A stretch of 29,012 nucleotides of DNA, from NCBI GenBank assembly GCA_002221725.1, contig NJFT01000347.1, positions 1 to 29,012 of the forward strand. The letters run 5' to 3'. The notes under the pieces are model-generated. The model had not been told where the DNA came from and searched no databases. It was given only the letters and a program-made list of their open reading frames with translations. The position numbers and the translations under genes are program-made. Shown here piece by piece: positions 10,628 through 20,823 of the stretch; the first letter of the stretch is position 1, and every line of letters starts with the position of its first letter. Source of the DNA: Scedosporium boydii. Its lineage: Eukaryota; Ascomycota; Sordariomycetes; Microascales; Microascaceae.

Positions 10628-12079
10628 CTTATATAATAAAGATAATAACTAATATTTAAAGTATTATGTTCCTAACACTGGGAAACCAGTTAATTAATAG
10701 GTATCAGGTGGGTACGGCAAGTGTTAGGGTTGTAGGGACCTATTAGTAGTAAACGAGGTGATCAAGCAATGTTTATAGTAATATAGTAGAAGTGTATATA
10801 TAAGTATAAGCTGTAGTTGTACTTATATTGACTACTGGAGAGTCTTAAAAGGTAAACTAGATATATAGCAGGGTCTGTAATTTATATAAATATTTTTTTC
10901 TAAGCTTTTCTTAGATTATCTTAACTTATTATAATCTTATTCGATCTAGATTACTCCTAGCTTATTATAATCTCTTGCGACTTGGATTACTTGTAGCTTA
11001 TTGTAATCTTGTATAAGTGATCTCTTATTTCTATAATTCTACTATAGTTTTATAATTTACCCTTTTCTACTATAGCTGACTGCCTGGCCTTGTTTCTAGT
11101 TACGTATAGTTATAATATAATACTTCCTCTCTTCTAGTCTTTATCTTTAAAGACCTATAAGTAGGCCTTTCTCTATTAGTTTATATTTTTTACAAGTTCC
11201 TTCTATAATCTTTTCTTATACTTTTTTATTATATCTAACTATTTTTATAGGCCTATTTCTAGATCTACTTATAATTATTTAAATTTAGCTAATATAATTA
11301 AGTTATTAGATACTAAAATTAAGATACTATATATATATTATTTTAAAAATAATAAGGTATATATAATAAGTAAAGGGTCCTCTTAGTATATGGAATATAT
11401 ATAGTAGGATAGATTATATAATAGAGTTTTTATAGCTTTATTTTATAAGTTTACTCCTTCTTTTAGCTCTTCTTCTAATAATTAATTTATTTTTTTTTAG
11501 TTATTTGTCTTTTATAAGAGTAAAAGAAGCTAGAGAAGGAGGAGGTAGAGGTAGAGGAAGTACTATTTATTCTTTCAATATAGCTATTAATAGTAGTAAA
11601 CTATCTAGTATATATCTACTAAATAAAGAAAAATATTAAAGTAAAAAGTTCTAAAATATTTAGAAGAGGGATCTAGGGTTTAGATAAAGAGGATAGCACT
11701 TGTCTTTCTATCTAGGAGGTATATATAGTAGAAGATATTTAGTCTTTTAGGGTTTCTAATCTTATTAACTAGTTCTCCTTAGGTTTAGGAGGTAATTTTA
11801 TAGACTTAGGTCCTTTAGTTTTACTAGATTCTCTTAGTAGAATATAGTAAGGAGTTACTAGCTCTTTATTAGGTATTTAATAAGTTTTTAAGTATTTTTA
11901 CTTTTATTATAATTTTTCTATTTAATTAAATACTTTATAATTTCTTTATATTATTAAAAGTTAAAAATCTTTTCTACTTTAAAGATTTCTTCTTTTTAGG
12001 CTTTAATCTATATTAATTTTCCAAGTAGTATATCTTTATATACTAGCTTAAATAAGGCTATATAGAATACTAGGTAGTG
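10628..12079. other. RIP-degraded transposon DNA, no intact gene
   Basis: Strongly AT-rich DNA. Between about 11200 and 12060 most 60-base lines contain zero or one CpA/TpG. The left part holds a possible older copia-like LTR start, TGTTAGGG at 10721, with a TATA-like GTATATATAAG near 10794; upstream are an LTR-end-like CCTAACA and a GGTATCAGG resembling an initiator-tRNA primer site. The RIP'd part could not be assigned to a protein. Confidence 0.6.
10912..11017 (+). repeat. Three tandem copies of a 35-36 bp unit
   Basis: Units begin at 10912, 10947 and 10983. Each reads approximately T(A/G)GATTA, six to nine variable bases, then a CTTATT(A/G)TAATCT core and a short variable tail. The copies have diverged mainly by C/T and G/A changes. 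The array lies about 190 bp downstream of the candidate LTR start at 10721. Confidence 0.7.
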
Positions 12080-12830
12080 TGTTGGTGTGTAGGGCGACTG
12101 GCGGCGGCGCCGCCACATTGCTGATCGGTGCCGCCACCGGAAGCCCGATGTGCCACACATTCGAACCTCACTTACATATAAAAGGATGATGGTCCCCCAT
12201 TTTTCATAGACTAGTTCTTAGACAAGGCAGCACGGCGCAGAAGCAGGCGAAGGACAGCATCACGATTGGGAGCGATCAGTTGTTTCCTGTCGGCCAGAGC
12301 GTTGTTGTGGTAGACGTTCTTTACTGTGACGGGCTGCGCCGCGTGTGTGGCTTCGGCAAGAGCCCAAGCCGATCGCCACACCGGCGCCGTGGCGACGGAT
12401 CGAGCACAGGCCAGCCGGTGCCCCGAACGGCGGCACCACAGCAACAGCACCAACATGAATATATTCTCCGACCCCTTTCCGATCGATCTCCTTTTCTCTT
12501 CTTCCTTTCTATCGAAACCTTCTTGTACACAGGCCTCTGCCAAGTAGTACTGCTTCGCAGAACCCTCACATTTACTATTCTTTTCTCAATATTACTTCTT
12601 TTCCTATCTTTACATTTCTCTTCTCTTCTTTAGATGTGATGTCCCACGATGCAGATTCCGACTGATCATCCACTTCTCGACGTCCTTCTTGACCATCAGA
12701 CCATTCCGACAACCATTAGACCATTTCTTCTTTGCGGTGTGGCTCTCAGCCAACCCTGATTATTCTCTTGAGTGGGCGGCACAGTCTTGTTTGTGTTGTT
12801 GGTTGTGCTGCCCGGCTCCGACAAACTACT
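12080..12830 (+). mobile_element. GC-rich element (candidate older LTR) carrying a nested solo LTR
   Basis: This is a GC-rich island inside RIP'd DNA, starting near TGTTGGTGTG (12080) and ending near GGCTCCGACA (about 12823), short inverted ends of LTR type. A promoter-like CATATAAAAG lies at 12176-12185. A separate 246-bp LTR with its own target duplication sits inside it (12325-12570), so the host element was there first. No target duplication was found for the outer element, so its borders and class are tentative. Confidence 0.4.
12325..12570 (+). mobile_element. Solo LTR, family 1, copy 2, with TTTAC target duplication
   Basis: A 246-bp element starts TGTGACGGGC and ends AACCCTCACA. It is flanked by TTTAC on both sides (12320-12324 and 12571-12575), a perfect 5-bp duplication of the kind made by retrotransposon integrase. 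It matches the copy at 345-604 throughout apart from a short indel. No internal retrotransposon sequence follows, so it is a solo LTR left by recombination between two LTRs. The pyrimidine tract and GCTTCGCAGAACCC end are shared by all family-1 copies. Confidence 0.92.
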
Positions 12831-13039
12831 AGTATTATACTATACTACTTTCTTACTATTATAGTCCTCTTTTATAATCTATATAGTTCTTATACTCCTC
12901 TATATTAAGCTCTAGCTTTTCTAAAAGCTAAACCTTAATATATAATAGGAAATTATAGCTATTATTATCTTCTAAAATATTATTAACTTTTTTAAATATT
13001 AAGCTATTATTTAGAAAGTCTATTTTACTTATTTACTAC

Positions 13040-14650
13040 TTATTATCCTTATAGAACTTCTTAATTTAATATAATAGTTAGAAGCTATTAATTAATATAT
13101 TATTAAACTTCTTTAACTTTAGACTTTTTCTTTTTTTATAGATTTTAGTAATTTAAACTAGTTTTTTTATCTTAGATTAAGTTAATTTATAGTAAATATA
13201 TTATTTTATCTTATATTATTATATAAAAGTATTAGATTATTAAGTTTAAGTAGCTCTATCCTCTTCTTATAGGTATTATTCTTATCTATTCTTTAAGCTA
13301 GCTTTTTTTAATATTTTATAACTTTTTACTTAACTAATTCTATATTACTTTCTTTTTATTTAAAGATCTTAATTTATAATAAGATAAATTAAGTATAGTT
13401 TATAACCTTTTCTTAGTTAATTAACTTTTATATAAGAATTTAAACTTTTATTAATAATACTAGCTTATATTTAAAAACTAGATAGAATAAATTATACTTT
13501 ATTAATATTCTAATAGTATAAGATAATTGCAAGGGGTGACCAATTAACCCAATAGACTAAAAGATTCGTTAGTTTCAGTACTACATGGCTAGGACTGCCC
13601 CTTACATTCACTTAAAAACCCTCTCAATCGCGGCGGAACCAGCCACTTCTAGGTATTCTATTATAAATAATAACTTTATTAGTTATTAGAATAAAGTTAA
13701 AAAGTTTAGCTTATTTTTTTTTTCTTTAACTTTATAAAAATATTAGTAAGATTATAATATCTTACTTTAACTATTCTATTTACTTAAGAGTTATATATTA
13801 AAATCTTTACTTAATAAATACTATATTTTTTTTAATAATTCTAATATTTTTTTTTTTATTTTCTAGCCCTCTATTAATAATAATAGTAGTTAGAAGTCTA
13901 AAAAAATTAATAATTAATTTTAAAAACTATTTTATAATAGCTTTTACTATAGTATTTATAAAACTACTAGCTACTATATATTTAGTTAAGTTATATCTTA
14001 CTTCTACTAAGTAAGAGTACTTATAACTAGAAAGTATATATTAGATATTAATATAAACTTTTTAAAATAGGTAGTCTAAGGAGGTTAAAATTAAGTAATC
14101 TTAAGGTCTTCTAAAATTAAAACTTTAGTACTTTAAATAACTCTTAAGTTTTTCTACTACTTAATTCTAGAGGCCTTTCTAATAGTAAAACTTTTTAATT
14201 AATTATAATATATTATTTCTCTCTTTATATCTTAGCTTTTAATATTATTTTTATTAAATAGTCTTTTTTTCTTTCTTATTATTGATTACTCTTTTCTCTC
14301 TATAGCTACTATAGCTCCTAAGCTATAAAATACTTAATTTAACTTAAAATTTAATTGTTCTTTTTTTTTAAAAGTATAAAACTCCTTAGTAATTATTTTT
14401 TTTCGCTTTTTAAAGGAGAGTAGAAATTAAGTAATTTATTGATATTTATCTAAGTAGCTCTTATTAAGTAAGTATAAAACCTTTATATATAAGATCTATT
14501 AATTAATAAAATTATCTAAGTCCTACTTATTATCTCTTTTCTATATATTAGATAGCCTAGGCTACTTTCTAGAAAGAGTATTAGTTACTATATTATCTTT
14601 TCCTTAGATGTAGTAGACTTCGAAGTTGAATAGTTAAATATAAGTAATCT
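13040..14650 (-). pseudogene. RIP-destroyed Ty3/Gypsy pol fragment (RNase H tail to integrase)
   Basis: Reading the minus strand and allowing stops from C/T and G/A changes, the fragment shows, in order: the RNase H C-terminal motif (FNFEVYYI-stop-GKDN then LSRK, 14630-14565), the integrase core (about 14080-13850, with YKYSYLVEVRYNLTK and NRGLENK, matching Ty3/Gypsy forms with DGG.ENK), a region resembling the ...LNNLILLYN block of the integrase C-terminus (about 13300-13240), and a terminal KKFNN...IKKFY block near 13128-13047. Reverse transcriptase and Gag are absent: the 5' side ends at about 14655 against unrelated DNA. Stops are numerous and CpA/TpG is nearly absent. It is non-functional. 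The 13528-13650 segment is a later insertion or rearrangement within it. 12831-13039 is similar AT-rich DNA where a 3' LTR might have been, but none is recognisable. Confidence 0.75.
13528..13606. repeat. 79-bp insert with TGCAAGGGG / CCCCTTACA inverted ends
   Basis: A short non-RIP'd segment interrupts the integrase relic. Its ends form a 9-bp inverted repeat with one mismatch, and the left end matches the terminal TGTAAGGGGT of the solo LTR at 10418. No matching target duplication is visible. The adjacent bases up to about 13650 (CTCTCAATCGCGGCGGAACC...) are also unRIPped, so the true insertion may be larger. It may be an internally deleted LTR or a miniature element. Confidence 0.45.
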
Positions 14651-14796
14651 ATTAAGTAATTAGAGGTGTAGTCCCCCTTTACTAGGATCATGAGCTGCCG
14701 GTCGGCATTGTTCGTCGCTCGTAGGCAGGGCGGACTGAAGGACAGGTAGATTCGGAGGCGTTAGCCCAGTGAGGAGGTGACGAAACTAGTCTAAGG

Positions 14797-14854
14797 TGAT
14801 GACTAGTCGGGAAATGGAGAGAGACGTATACGTCTCTCTCGGGAAACGTCATCA
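14797..14854. repeat. Nested inverted repeat with 24-bp perfect palindrome
   Basis: 14817-14840 is a perfect palindrome with half-site GAGAGAGACGTA. It is enclosed by the 7-bp inverted pair TGATGAC (14797-14803) and GTCATCA (14848-14854). A further small palindrome, GACTAGTC, lies at 14801-14808. The whole can fold into a hairpin or cruciform. No coding or tRNA context explains it. Confidence 0.9.
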
Positions 14855-14953
14855 TATGAGCGAATCCACTGTGAAATCGCTGCGCCCTATATGGTGCTAT
14901 ATGGTGCTAACATCCTGTGGCCATAGTCAACATCTCTTTCGATGGTCTCCTGA

Positions 14954-15145
14954 GTCCCAGCCACTGATGTCGTCAGCCAACCTCTTACGTGGCCAGCTTC
15001 AATATAGACGCAAATTCTCCTCATCAAGCGCCATCGGATGTGGATCCGTATTGAGAATGTATCTACCCACACTTGTCCTAGGTTCGTTGGCCGCTCACCA
15101 GGCTTGGGCCTCCTAACACCTGTCCTTGAGTCTACCCTCCCCTGT
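14954..15145 (+). repeat. Direct repeat, copy A
   Basis: It shares with 16150-16380 the ordered blocks GCCAACCTCTT.CGTGGCC, CAAATTCT.CCTCA, CAAGCGCCATCG, ATGTGGATCCG.ATTGAGAA and CACCTGTCCTTGAG. It lacks roughly 30 bases present in copy B. Differences are mainly transitions. Confidence 0.85.
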
Positions 15146-15773
15146 CGCTTAGGATTGGTAAAGCAAGTGTTCTTCAGGGGGAGACGGAGTCCTGGTTAGA
15201 GTTGAGTAATCGAACCCTGGCCGACGATTATAGAGCATAGTGGATTCGTTGACATGCATGAATGCTGCCTAGAGAGAGATGCTTAAATGAACTTAGTGAT
15301 GTAAAGGCTTGCATATATAGCTAGCTCAAGCGATAATTAGGCGCATGAGGATCAAGGGCATAACAGCCCCTCTATACTCCTCTCCAGGCATTACTCGCCT
15401 GTCTAGTTGTTTCCTTTTGCTGTCGGACAATGCGCCAATATTCCTAGTCGATGCTTAGAAAATGTTTTTGCATGTTTCGTAATTAACACTCACCTCTATG
15501 CATACGGACGAGCCGCCGAACTATAGACCCCGTTCAATAGACCACCCTTGGAGCCCGGATATGGGACTTAGCGTTTTAGATAGAATGGGACTCAGGGCTC
15601 CTCAGGTCCTCTTTGTTCTACAGACCATATACCAGATCACTACTAGGCAGAGTCAAGCTTAATAGGCTTTCTATTTATAGTTAATCTACTAAGAGGAAAC
15701 TCCTTTATCCTTAGTTGCCTAAGGCCTAGTGTATCTCGCCTAATCTCACAACAGGGTTGCTATACATGGAATA

Positions 15774-15800
15774 GTCCTCAGCCAACCTCTTGCATAGCCC
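15774..15800 (+). repeat. Direct repeat, short third copy
   Basis: GTCCTCAGCCAACCTCTTGC followed by ATAGCCC matches the first block of the repeats at 14954 and 16150. The similarity ends after about 27 bases. Confidence 0.55.
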
Positions 15801-16149
15801 CTAGATTCTTTATTTCGAAGTAATCTAGCCACGTAAGCAGTAAGCCCTAACTCATTAAGCATCACTTCCGATACGTTTCCTTCGAGTTGACGATCATTTG
15901 TCACACGTAAATGAGACAAGGGCCTTGTAATGCCAGTTACCGTCAGGTAGCTCTTCGGCACTGTATGTTTCCCGAAGCTGTCGGCGACTCTGAGTTGTAG
16001 TCCTACTCAAGCTCGCCATGACGCCCGCAAGCCTGAGAGATTGACTCATGGAGATCTAGTCGAACCACTCCATGATTCTAGGCCTCTTCTACCTGCAGCC
16101 ATCCTAGCCGAGCTGATCTACAGAGAAGCCTGCTCAGGCTAACCAAACA

Positions 16150-16380
16150 GTCCTAGTCCCTGATGCCGTCCGCCAACCTCTTGCGTGGCCCTGATCCCTA
16201 CATCTCAAGGCAGAATTTTCTAACCTCAACAACACAGATGCAAATTCTGCCTCACCAAGCGCCATCGATGTGGATCCGCATTGAGAATTTATCTGCCCAT
16301 CCTTAGCCAGGACGTTTCGTTAACCGCTCGCCAGACTTGCGCCTCCTGGCACCTGTCCTTGAGCCCACCCTGCCCATCCT
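16150..16380 (+). repeat. Direct repeat, copy B
   Basis: The longer copy of the repeat at 14954. A segment inside it, CCCTGATCCCTACATCTC followed by AAGGCAGAAT (from about 16189), recurs just beyond its end at about 16400-16430, so part of the unit is duplicated in tandem with a period near 211 bp. Confidence 0.85.
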
Positions 16381-16540
16381 TGTATCAGGGCTTACATAGC
16401 CCTGATCCCTATCTCTCCCAAGGCAGAATCCTCTTGTCATCACTAAAGTTCTCGAGGTTGTGCCCTTTAGGCAGGCACTTCTTCTTGTTTGTGAGCTTGC
16501 ATTGTGGCAATATCGGTTAGACTGGCGATCAACTGATGGC

Positions 16541-17428
16541 TAGAATGGTTCAACTGTAAGATAGTTAGTCCTTTGCCCTGGAGTTCTGGCAAAAAGCCTG
16601 CCTGTTCCGCGATTCAACTGTTCAAGGGGTTTCATAGTCTTCATCAGGGTGCTGTTCGCCTCCCATTCAGGTAGTTGCTCTAGTAACGTCGAGGTGCGAT
16701 ATGGCGCTCTGGATGATCGTAGTGTGTTCCCGTTTCCCTGTGAATGGTCACGACGCCAGAAGATTTTGATATCTGTCTGTACTTGTATGGTAAGTATGCA
16801 ATTATGAGTCGAACGATAATGTAAACTAGAATTGCGCTTGGGTGGTGTAAAATATATGTGAGCCCAAAATTTGGCCCAGAAAGAAACCATGGAGGGTGGG
16901 TTCCATTTTTGATCGATGGCAACTTTAACCGAGGCACCAAAACCGGGCCTCTGTGGCTGTGCCGTAGACGTAGGCTAGGCTCACCCATGGATTCACCCCA
17001 ACTCAGCTGCAGCTCAGGAAAGCGAACAGCAATGGAAATAGCTGAGGGTAACTTTCGGGTGTTACATATGGCTGTTCTTCCACCGAGTCAGTGTCCCGCT
17101 GATGTTCCAGATGGGAAGTCATATGTCCTTTCTACCCGCATCATGTCCAGGTCATTTTTTTGATTTTTGCTTCTTTCGAGATGCAATTGAAGGATTTCAG
17201 CTCTCACTATTCTCATGTGGCGTTTGGCCCAAAGCAGAGATGATAGGCCCCTAGTTTCGAGACTATTCTGCTTGCCCCACGCGATGACTTTTGGGCATAA
17301 ATAGGGACATAGCTCCCTTTCCTCACACGCCCAGGCTGCCACTACTCTTTTCCCGATAACGTAGCCATTCAAGGCTTGATTTTCATCGCTCGACCTCCAC
17401 CCACAATTGGGACTCTCGGTCTCGCAGA
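16541..17428. other. Upstream region of the acyltransferase gene, no gene seen
   Basis: No open frame here shows family features or a coherent splice pattern. It is the 5' flank of the acyltransferase at 17429. No clear TATA box was found close to the ATG. Confidence 0.5.
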
Positions 17429-19062
17429 ATGGGCGCATTCTTCGGGAATGGGAAGCCACAAGGGCCGCCAATCGTGGCTTCCGACAAGGTCGTTCAATTG
17501 AGCGAGCATGACGATACTGACGTTTACCGCTCTATTGTTCTGAATCTCATGCTCCGCTTCGACGACGTGCTCGACCCCCAAAAGCTGCGCATATCCCTTG
17601 AAAAGCTCCTCAGCCGGGATGGGTGGAGGAAACTAGGTGCCCGATTGAGGCTTAACGTCGGTATTGACTGCCTCGAATAATCTGCGACGCATGCTCCATT
17701 GCGATACCCAAAATAAACTGGCATATCATGTCAATGTCGCATTCAACTGACCCCTTGAAATAGAGCACAGGTAAACTCGAATATCACATCCCCGACCGAT
17801 ACGACGAGAACCGCCCACCGTTCGAGTACAGCCATGATCAGCACGATATTCCAATCTCGGAACACCCCCTGGCTTCGCAGGTCCCCAATGGCTTCGCGGG
17901 CGACAGTCCAGAGATCCTACCGAGCGCGCTCCACCTAGTCCCATTAATGCGCCCATCCAATGCGGCCAGGACGCTCAAAGATTACCTCGAGCACGACAGG
18001 CCCCAGATCCACCTCTACATCATATCCTTTACCGATGCTACACTCGTCTCGCTCACATTTCCGCATACGCTTTGGGACGCCATGGGCATGGGGGAGTTCT
18101 TCACGGCCTGGACGGCGGTTTTGGCCGGTCACGACGACGACGTGCGGCCCTTTCATAACTACGATACAGACCCGCTCAAGGACCTGGGCCGGGAATGCAA
18201 AGAATCGCACAAGCTGGCGGACCGACGGCTTTCGATTCTGCAACTGATTGTTTTCGGACTGCGCCGCTGGTGGGACCAGATGATGTACGAGGAAGAAGGC
18301 CGCATTATATGCATCCCCAAATCCTACGTCCAGTCTCTCCGCGAAACCGCCCTCGGCGAGCTCAAAGAGGGACCTTCATCACGCAATGATGGTAGTAGTG
18401 AGGACGAGGTGTTCCTCAGCGACGGCGACCTGCTAATGTCCTGGATCGGCAGGGTCGTGGTCAAGTACACGCCACTCAATCCCGGCCAAACAGTAGCCTT
18501 ATATAACGCCTTTGGTATGCGGCCTCTATTGGCGGAGGACGTCATCCCTTCGACCGCGGCGTACGTTTCGAACGCGGTATCTGCCGTGTACACGCTACTA
18601 CGGGCTGGCGACATCTCGACCCGCCCGTTCAGCTACGCGGCGACCGAAGCGAGGCGCAGCCTCACGGAGCAGCGCACTCGCGAACAGCTCGAGGCATTGA
18701 CGGCGATGACCAGGGAGAGTATCCAGAAAACGGGATACCCGCCTCTATTCGGCGACGGGACCATGCAACTAGTCATTATGACGAACTGGTCTAAGGCGAA
18801 GCTCTTCGAGATGGATTTCTCCCCAGCTGTTGTTTCGAAAGCCGACGCCTCGCCGCCCGCGGAAGGGGAAGAAACGAAGAAACGGGGCCCGGTTGGCAGG
18901 CCGAGCTTCATACAGCCTTTTGGTGACTCTGACTACTCTGTGAGGTACGCATTTCAGGTGTCTGGAAGGGATGCGGATGGCAATTACTGGTTGTCTGCGA
19001 TGTTGAGGAAGAAGTCTTGGGCTCCGCTGGAGGAGGCCTTGAAGCGAGGGGAGATGATTTAG
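17429..19062 (+). CDS. BAHD-like acyltransferase (fungal transferase family)
   Basis: Two exons, 17429-17660 and 17771-19062, encode 507 aa. The 110-bp intron (GTATTG...CACAG, branch-like CAACTGAC) restores the family block RLRLNVGKLEYHIP. These enzymes move an acyl group from acyl-CoA to an alcohol or amine. The catalytic HxxxD motif is present as H176-T-L-W-D180 in SLTFPHTLWDAMG. The structural DFG.G-type motif appears as D426-F-S-P-A, as in fungal members related to trichothecene 3-O-acetyltransferases. Length is normal. No signal peptide is visible, so it is probably cytosolic. The acceptor is unknown. The next gene, on the same strand, begins 580 bp downstream. No stops or frameshifts are seen. 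A DFS variant of the second motif is acceptable in this family, since catalysis depends on the histidine. Confidence 0.88.
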
Positions 19063-19642
19063 AGGAATGCTACCAAGGAGTTGGTCTGTGTTATAAAATG
19101 TTGCGTCCTGGACCCCAAGGAGTTGAATACTCCTCAAGGCACATCTACGACTAATCTAGTGAATGTATTTTGATGCCCGATGTGAAATGGCCGTCGGGCT
19201 TCTTTGGCCCTTACCTACAAATTGAGAAAAATGTTAAAAGAGGCTTCGGATACCATAGGACACCGCGCGGAGAATTTCCAGCGTTTTCAGACGCCAGCCC
19301 ATGCCCAAGGTTGGCGAGCATGACGCCGTCTTTTGAACACTCATTGACCCAGTGCAGAATAAATGCCCAAGACTTAATGCGCGACGCGTGGACTGCTCGG
19401 ATAGGTCGTATGGATGAGGCACCAGTCGCTCATTGGTTCTGTTAAAATTCGCTCCGTCAGTGATGTCTGATGGGGGAGACAGCGCCAGGAACATCACTTT
19501 CCTCAAGTTTTCAACCTCAAGTCTTACAGTCTCGGGCAGGCTAAAGCATATATATTATCTAGCTAGCCTAGAGTACACGATGCTCCCAACCTAGTCGCGA
19601 ATCTTATCCCCTGTTGCTCAGCATGTTCAACTCTTCTCAACC
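19063..19642. other. Intergenic, promoter side of the small membrane-protein gene
   Basis: It holds the 3' flank of the acyltransferase and the 5' flank of the gene at 19643. One open frame (19170-19445) has no recognisable features and is not called. Confidence 0.5.
19548..19557 (+). promoter_or_regulatory. Candidate TATA box
   Basis: An ATATATATTA run lies about 90 bp before the ATG at 19643, a usual distance for a fungal core promoter. Confidence 0.4.
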
Positions 19643-20010
19643 ATGGAGTTTATAGGCAAGGTACGTATCGACTCGACTCAGCCCCCACTCTTTGCAAAAG
19701 GTCACTAAGAGAATGAAAATAGCTGATCACCGGCATCAACTACGTCGGGTTTTTGCTATCAGTTTACCTGGTGCTAGCCTTTGACGATTACCTGCGTGAC
19801 TACATCCAACTTTACGTTCTCCCGACTATTCTTCCCCGCAGGCGAAGGACGTGGCGGATGCAAGCCGATGATGCCCTCTCACTGCGCGTGCCGTTGATGA
19901 TCAACTTAATTTGCATCGTCCTATCATTTTATATACGCTTAAATCACTGGCCGTGGTTTGTAGTAGCTGCTCTATGTCCTTGGCTGGTTTTGTGGATTGG
20001 CCTAGAATGA
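19643..20010 (+). CDS. Small multi-span membrane protein, 101 aa
   Basis: ATG at 19643 opens an 18-nt first exon (MEFIGK, 19643-19660). A 62-bp intron follows (19661-19722, GTACGT...AATAG), then exon 2 (19723-20010). Exon 2 is open from its first codon, but its first Met codon comes late, which supports the upstream ATG. The 101-residue product has hydrophobic stretches at about 8-27 (ITGINYVGFLLSVYLVLAF), 66-80 (PLMINLICIVLSFYI) and 84-100 (WPWFVVAALCPWLVLWI), separated by a very basic loop, PRRRRTWR. It would be a 3-TM protein. I recognise no family. It is tail-to-tail with the membrane-protein gene on the opposite strand. It may be a lineage-specific gene. Confidence 0.6.
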
Positions 20011-20823
20011 AGCAGCTGGGGGAGAGGGATGATAGATGTGGCTCTTCTGAACTATACCACTTCACCAAGCAACAGAATCCGACATTCCTCACTCCTTCGA
20101 GGACCAACGATACCACCGTGCAATTCACCCACACAAACTCCCGGTACTCCGTCGCCCAGCTTAGATCCTCGGCCAGCTTCGCCTCTGCTTTGTACCTGCG
20201 TTCCGTCGTCTCGTGCAAGTTTGACGAGCGCTCTCGAAGGAAGGAGCCACTGATCCCTTCTCGCTCCTTCTCTATTCCCACCTCTCAAGAAATTCAGCTT
20301 GCCTATGCTATATAAGGGGGGATCCGGTGACAAACTACCAGCCGAGTAGCTCAAGCATCTGCCAATGCAATGTGGTCTAGCCAACCCAAGCGCTCAAAAG
20401 GCTAGAAAACCGCCCCGGACTGTTTTCGTAGGATGCGCGTGTTCGACACAAGCTACCCTCGCTTTTTGCTTTTTTTTCCTTTTTTTTTTTCTTTTTTTTT
20501 TCCGACTCACTGCAAATGAACCTTGGATATAGGATATTGAAGATCGCCTTGTGAATACCGATTATTGGAATTGTATATAAAATTTAGCTTGGTGGAGAAA
20601 TGTCCTTTGTTGAATGACACCGTATAAAAATCAACCGACCTATCTTCGCTCTTCTACCTCACCCAAGACTTCTGCCATGCCTGCGGCGCCTCCCTGGCCA
20701 TCGGAAGGCATTGCAGAAGGAGGGTGGTAGTAGGACACAGCCACTCCATCACCAGTGAAGGTCGTTGCAACTACAAACGTACATCGCTCTAAGAGAAAAT
20801 AAATCATCATTCCTGAACAATAC
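20011..20823. other. Convergent intergenic region with a poly-T tract
   Basis: Shared 3' flank of two convergent genes. 20462-20503 is almost pure T/C with runs of 8-10 T. Open frames on both strands at 19900-20400 are incoherent and not called. Confidence 0.6.

Larger units (their letters stand above)
14656..16540. other. Gene-poor region of diverged repeats
   Basis: Composition returns to near normal at 14656. No open frame has family features. The region contains a large nested palindrome and a diverged direct repeat, annotated separately. Many TAG/CTA words suggest an old, lightly mutated repeat. The cause of the abrupt left junction with the Gypsy relic is not visible. Confidence 0.55.

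Noticed and set aside
10912..11017. CRISPR-like array
   Set aside because: Only three contiguous units without spacers, in a fungal genome. It is an ordinary tandem repeat.
12280..12633. 117-aa frame across the second LTR
   Set aside because: It crosses both LTR boundaries and the target duplication, so it mixes two elements.
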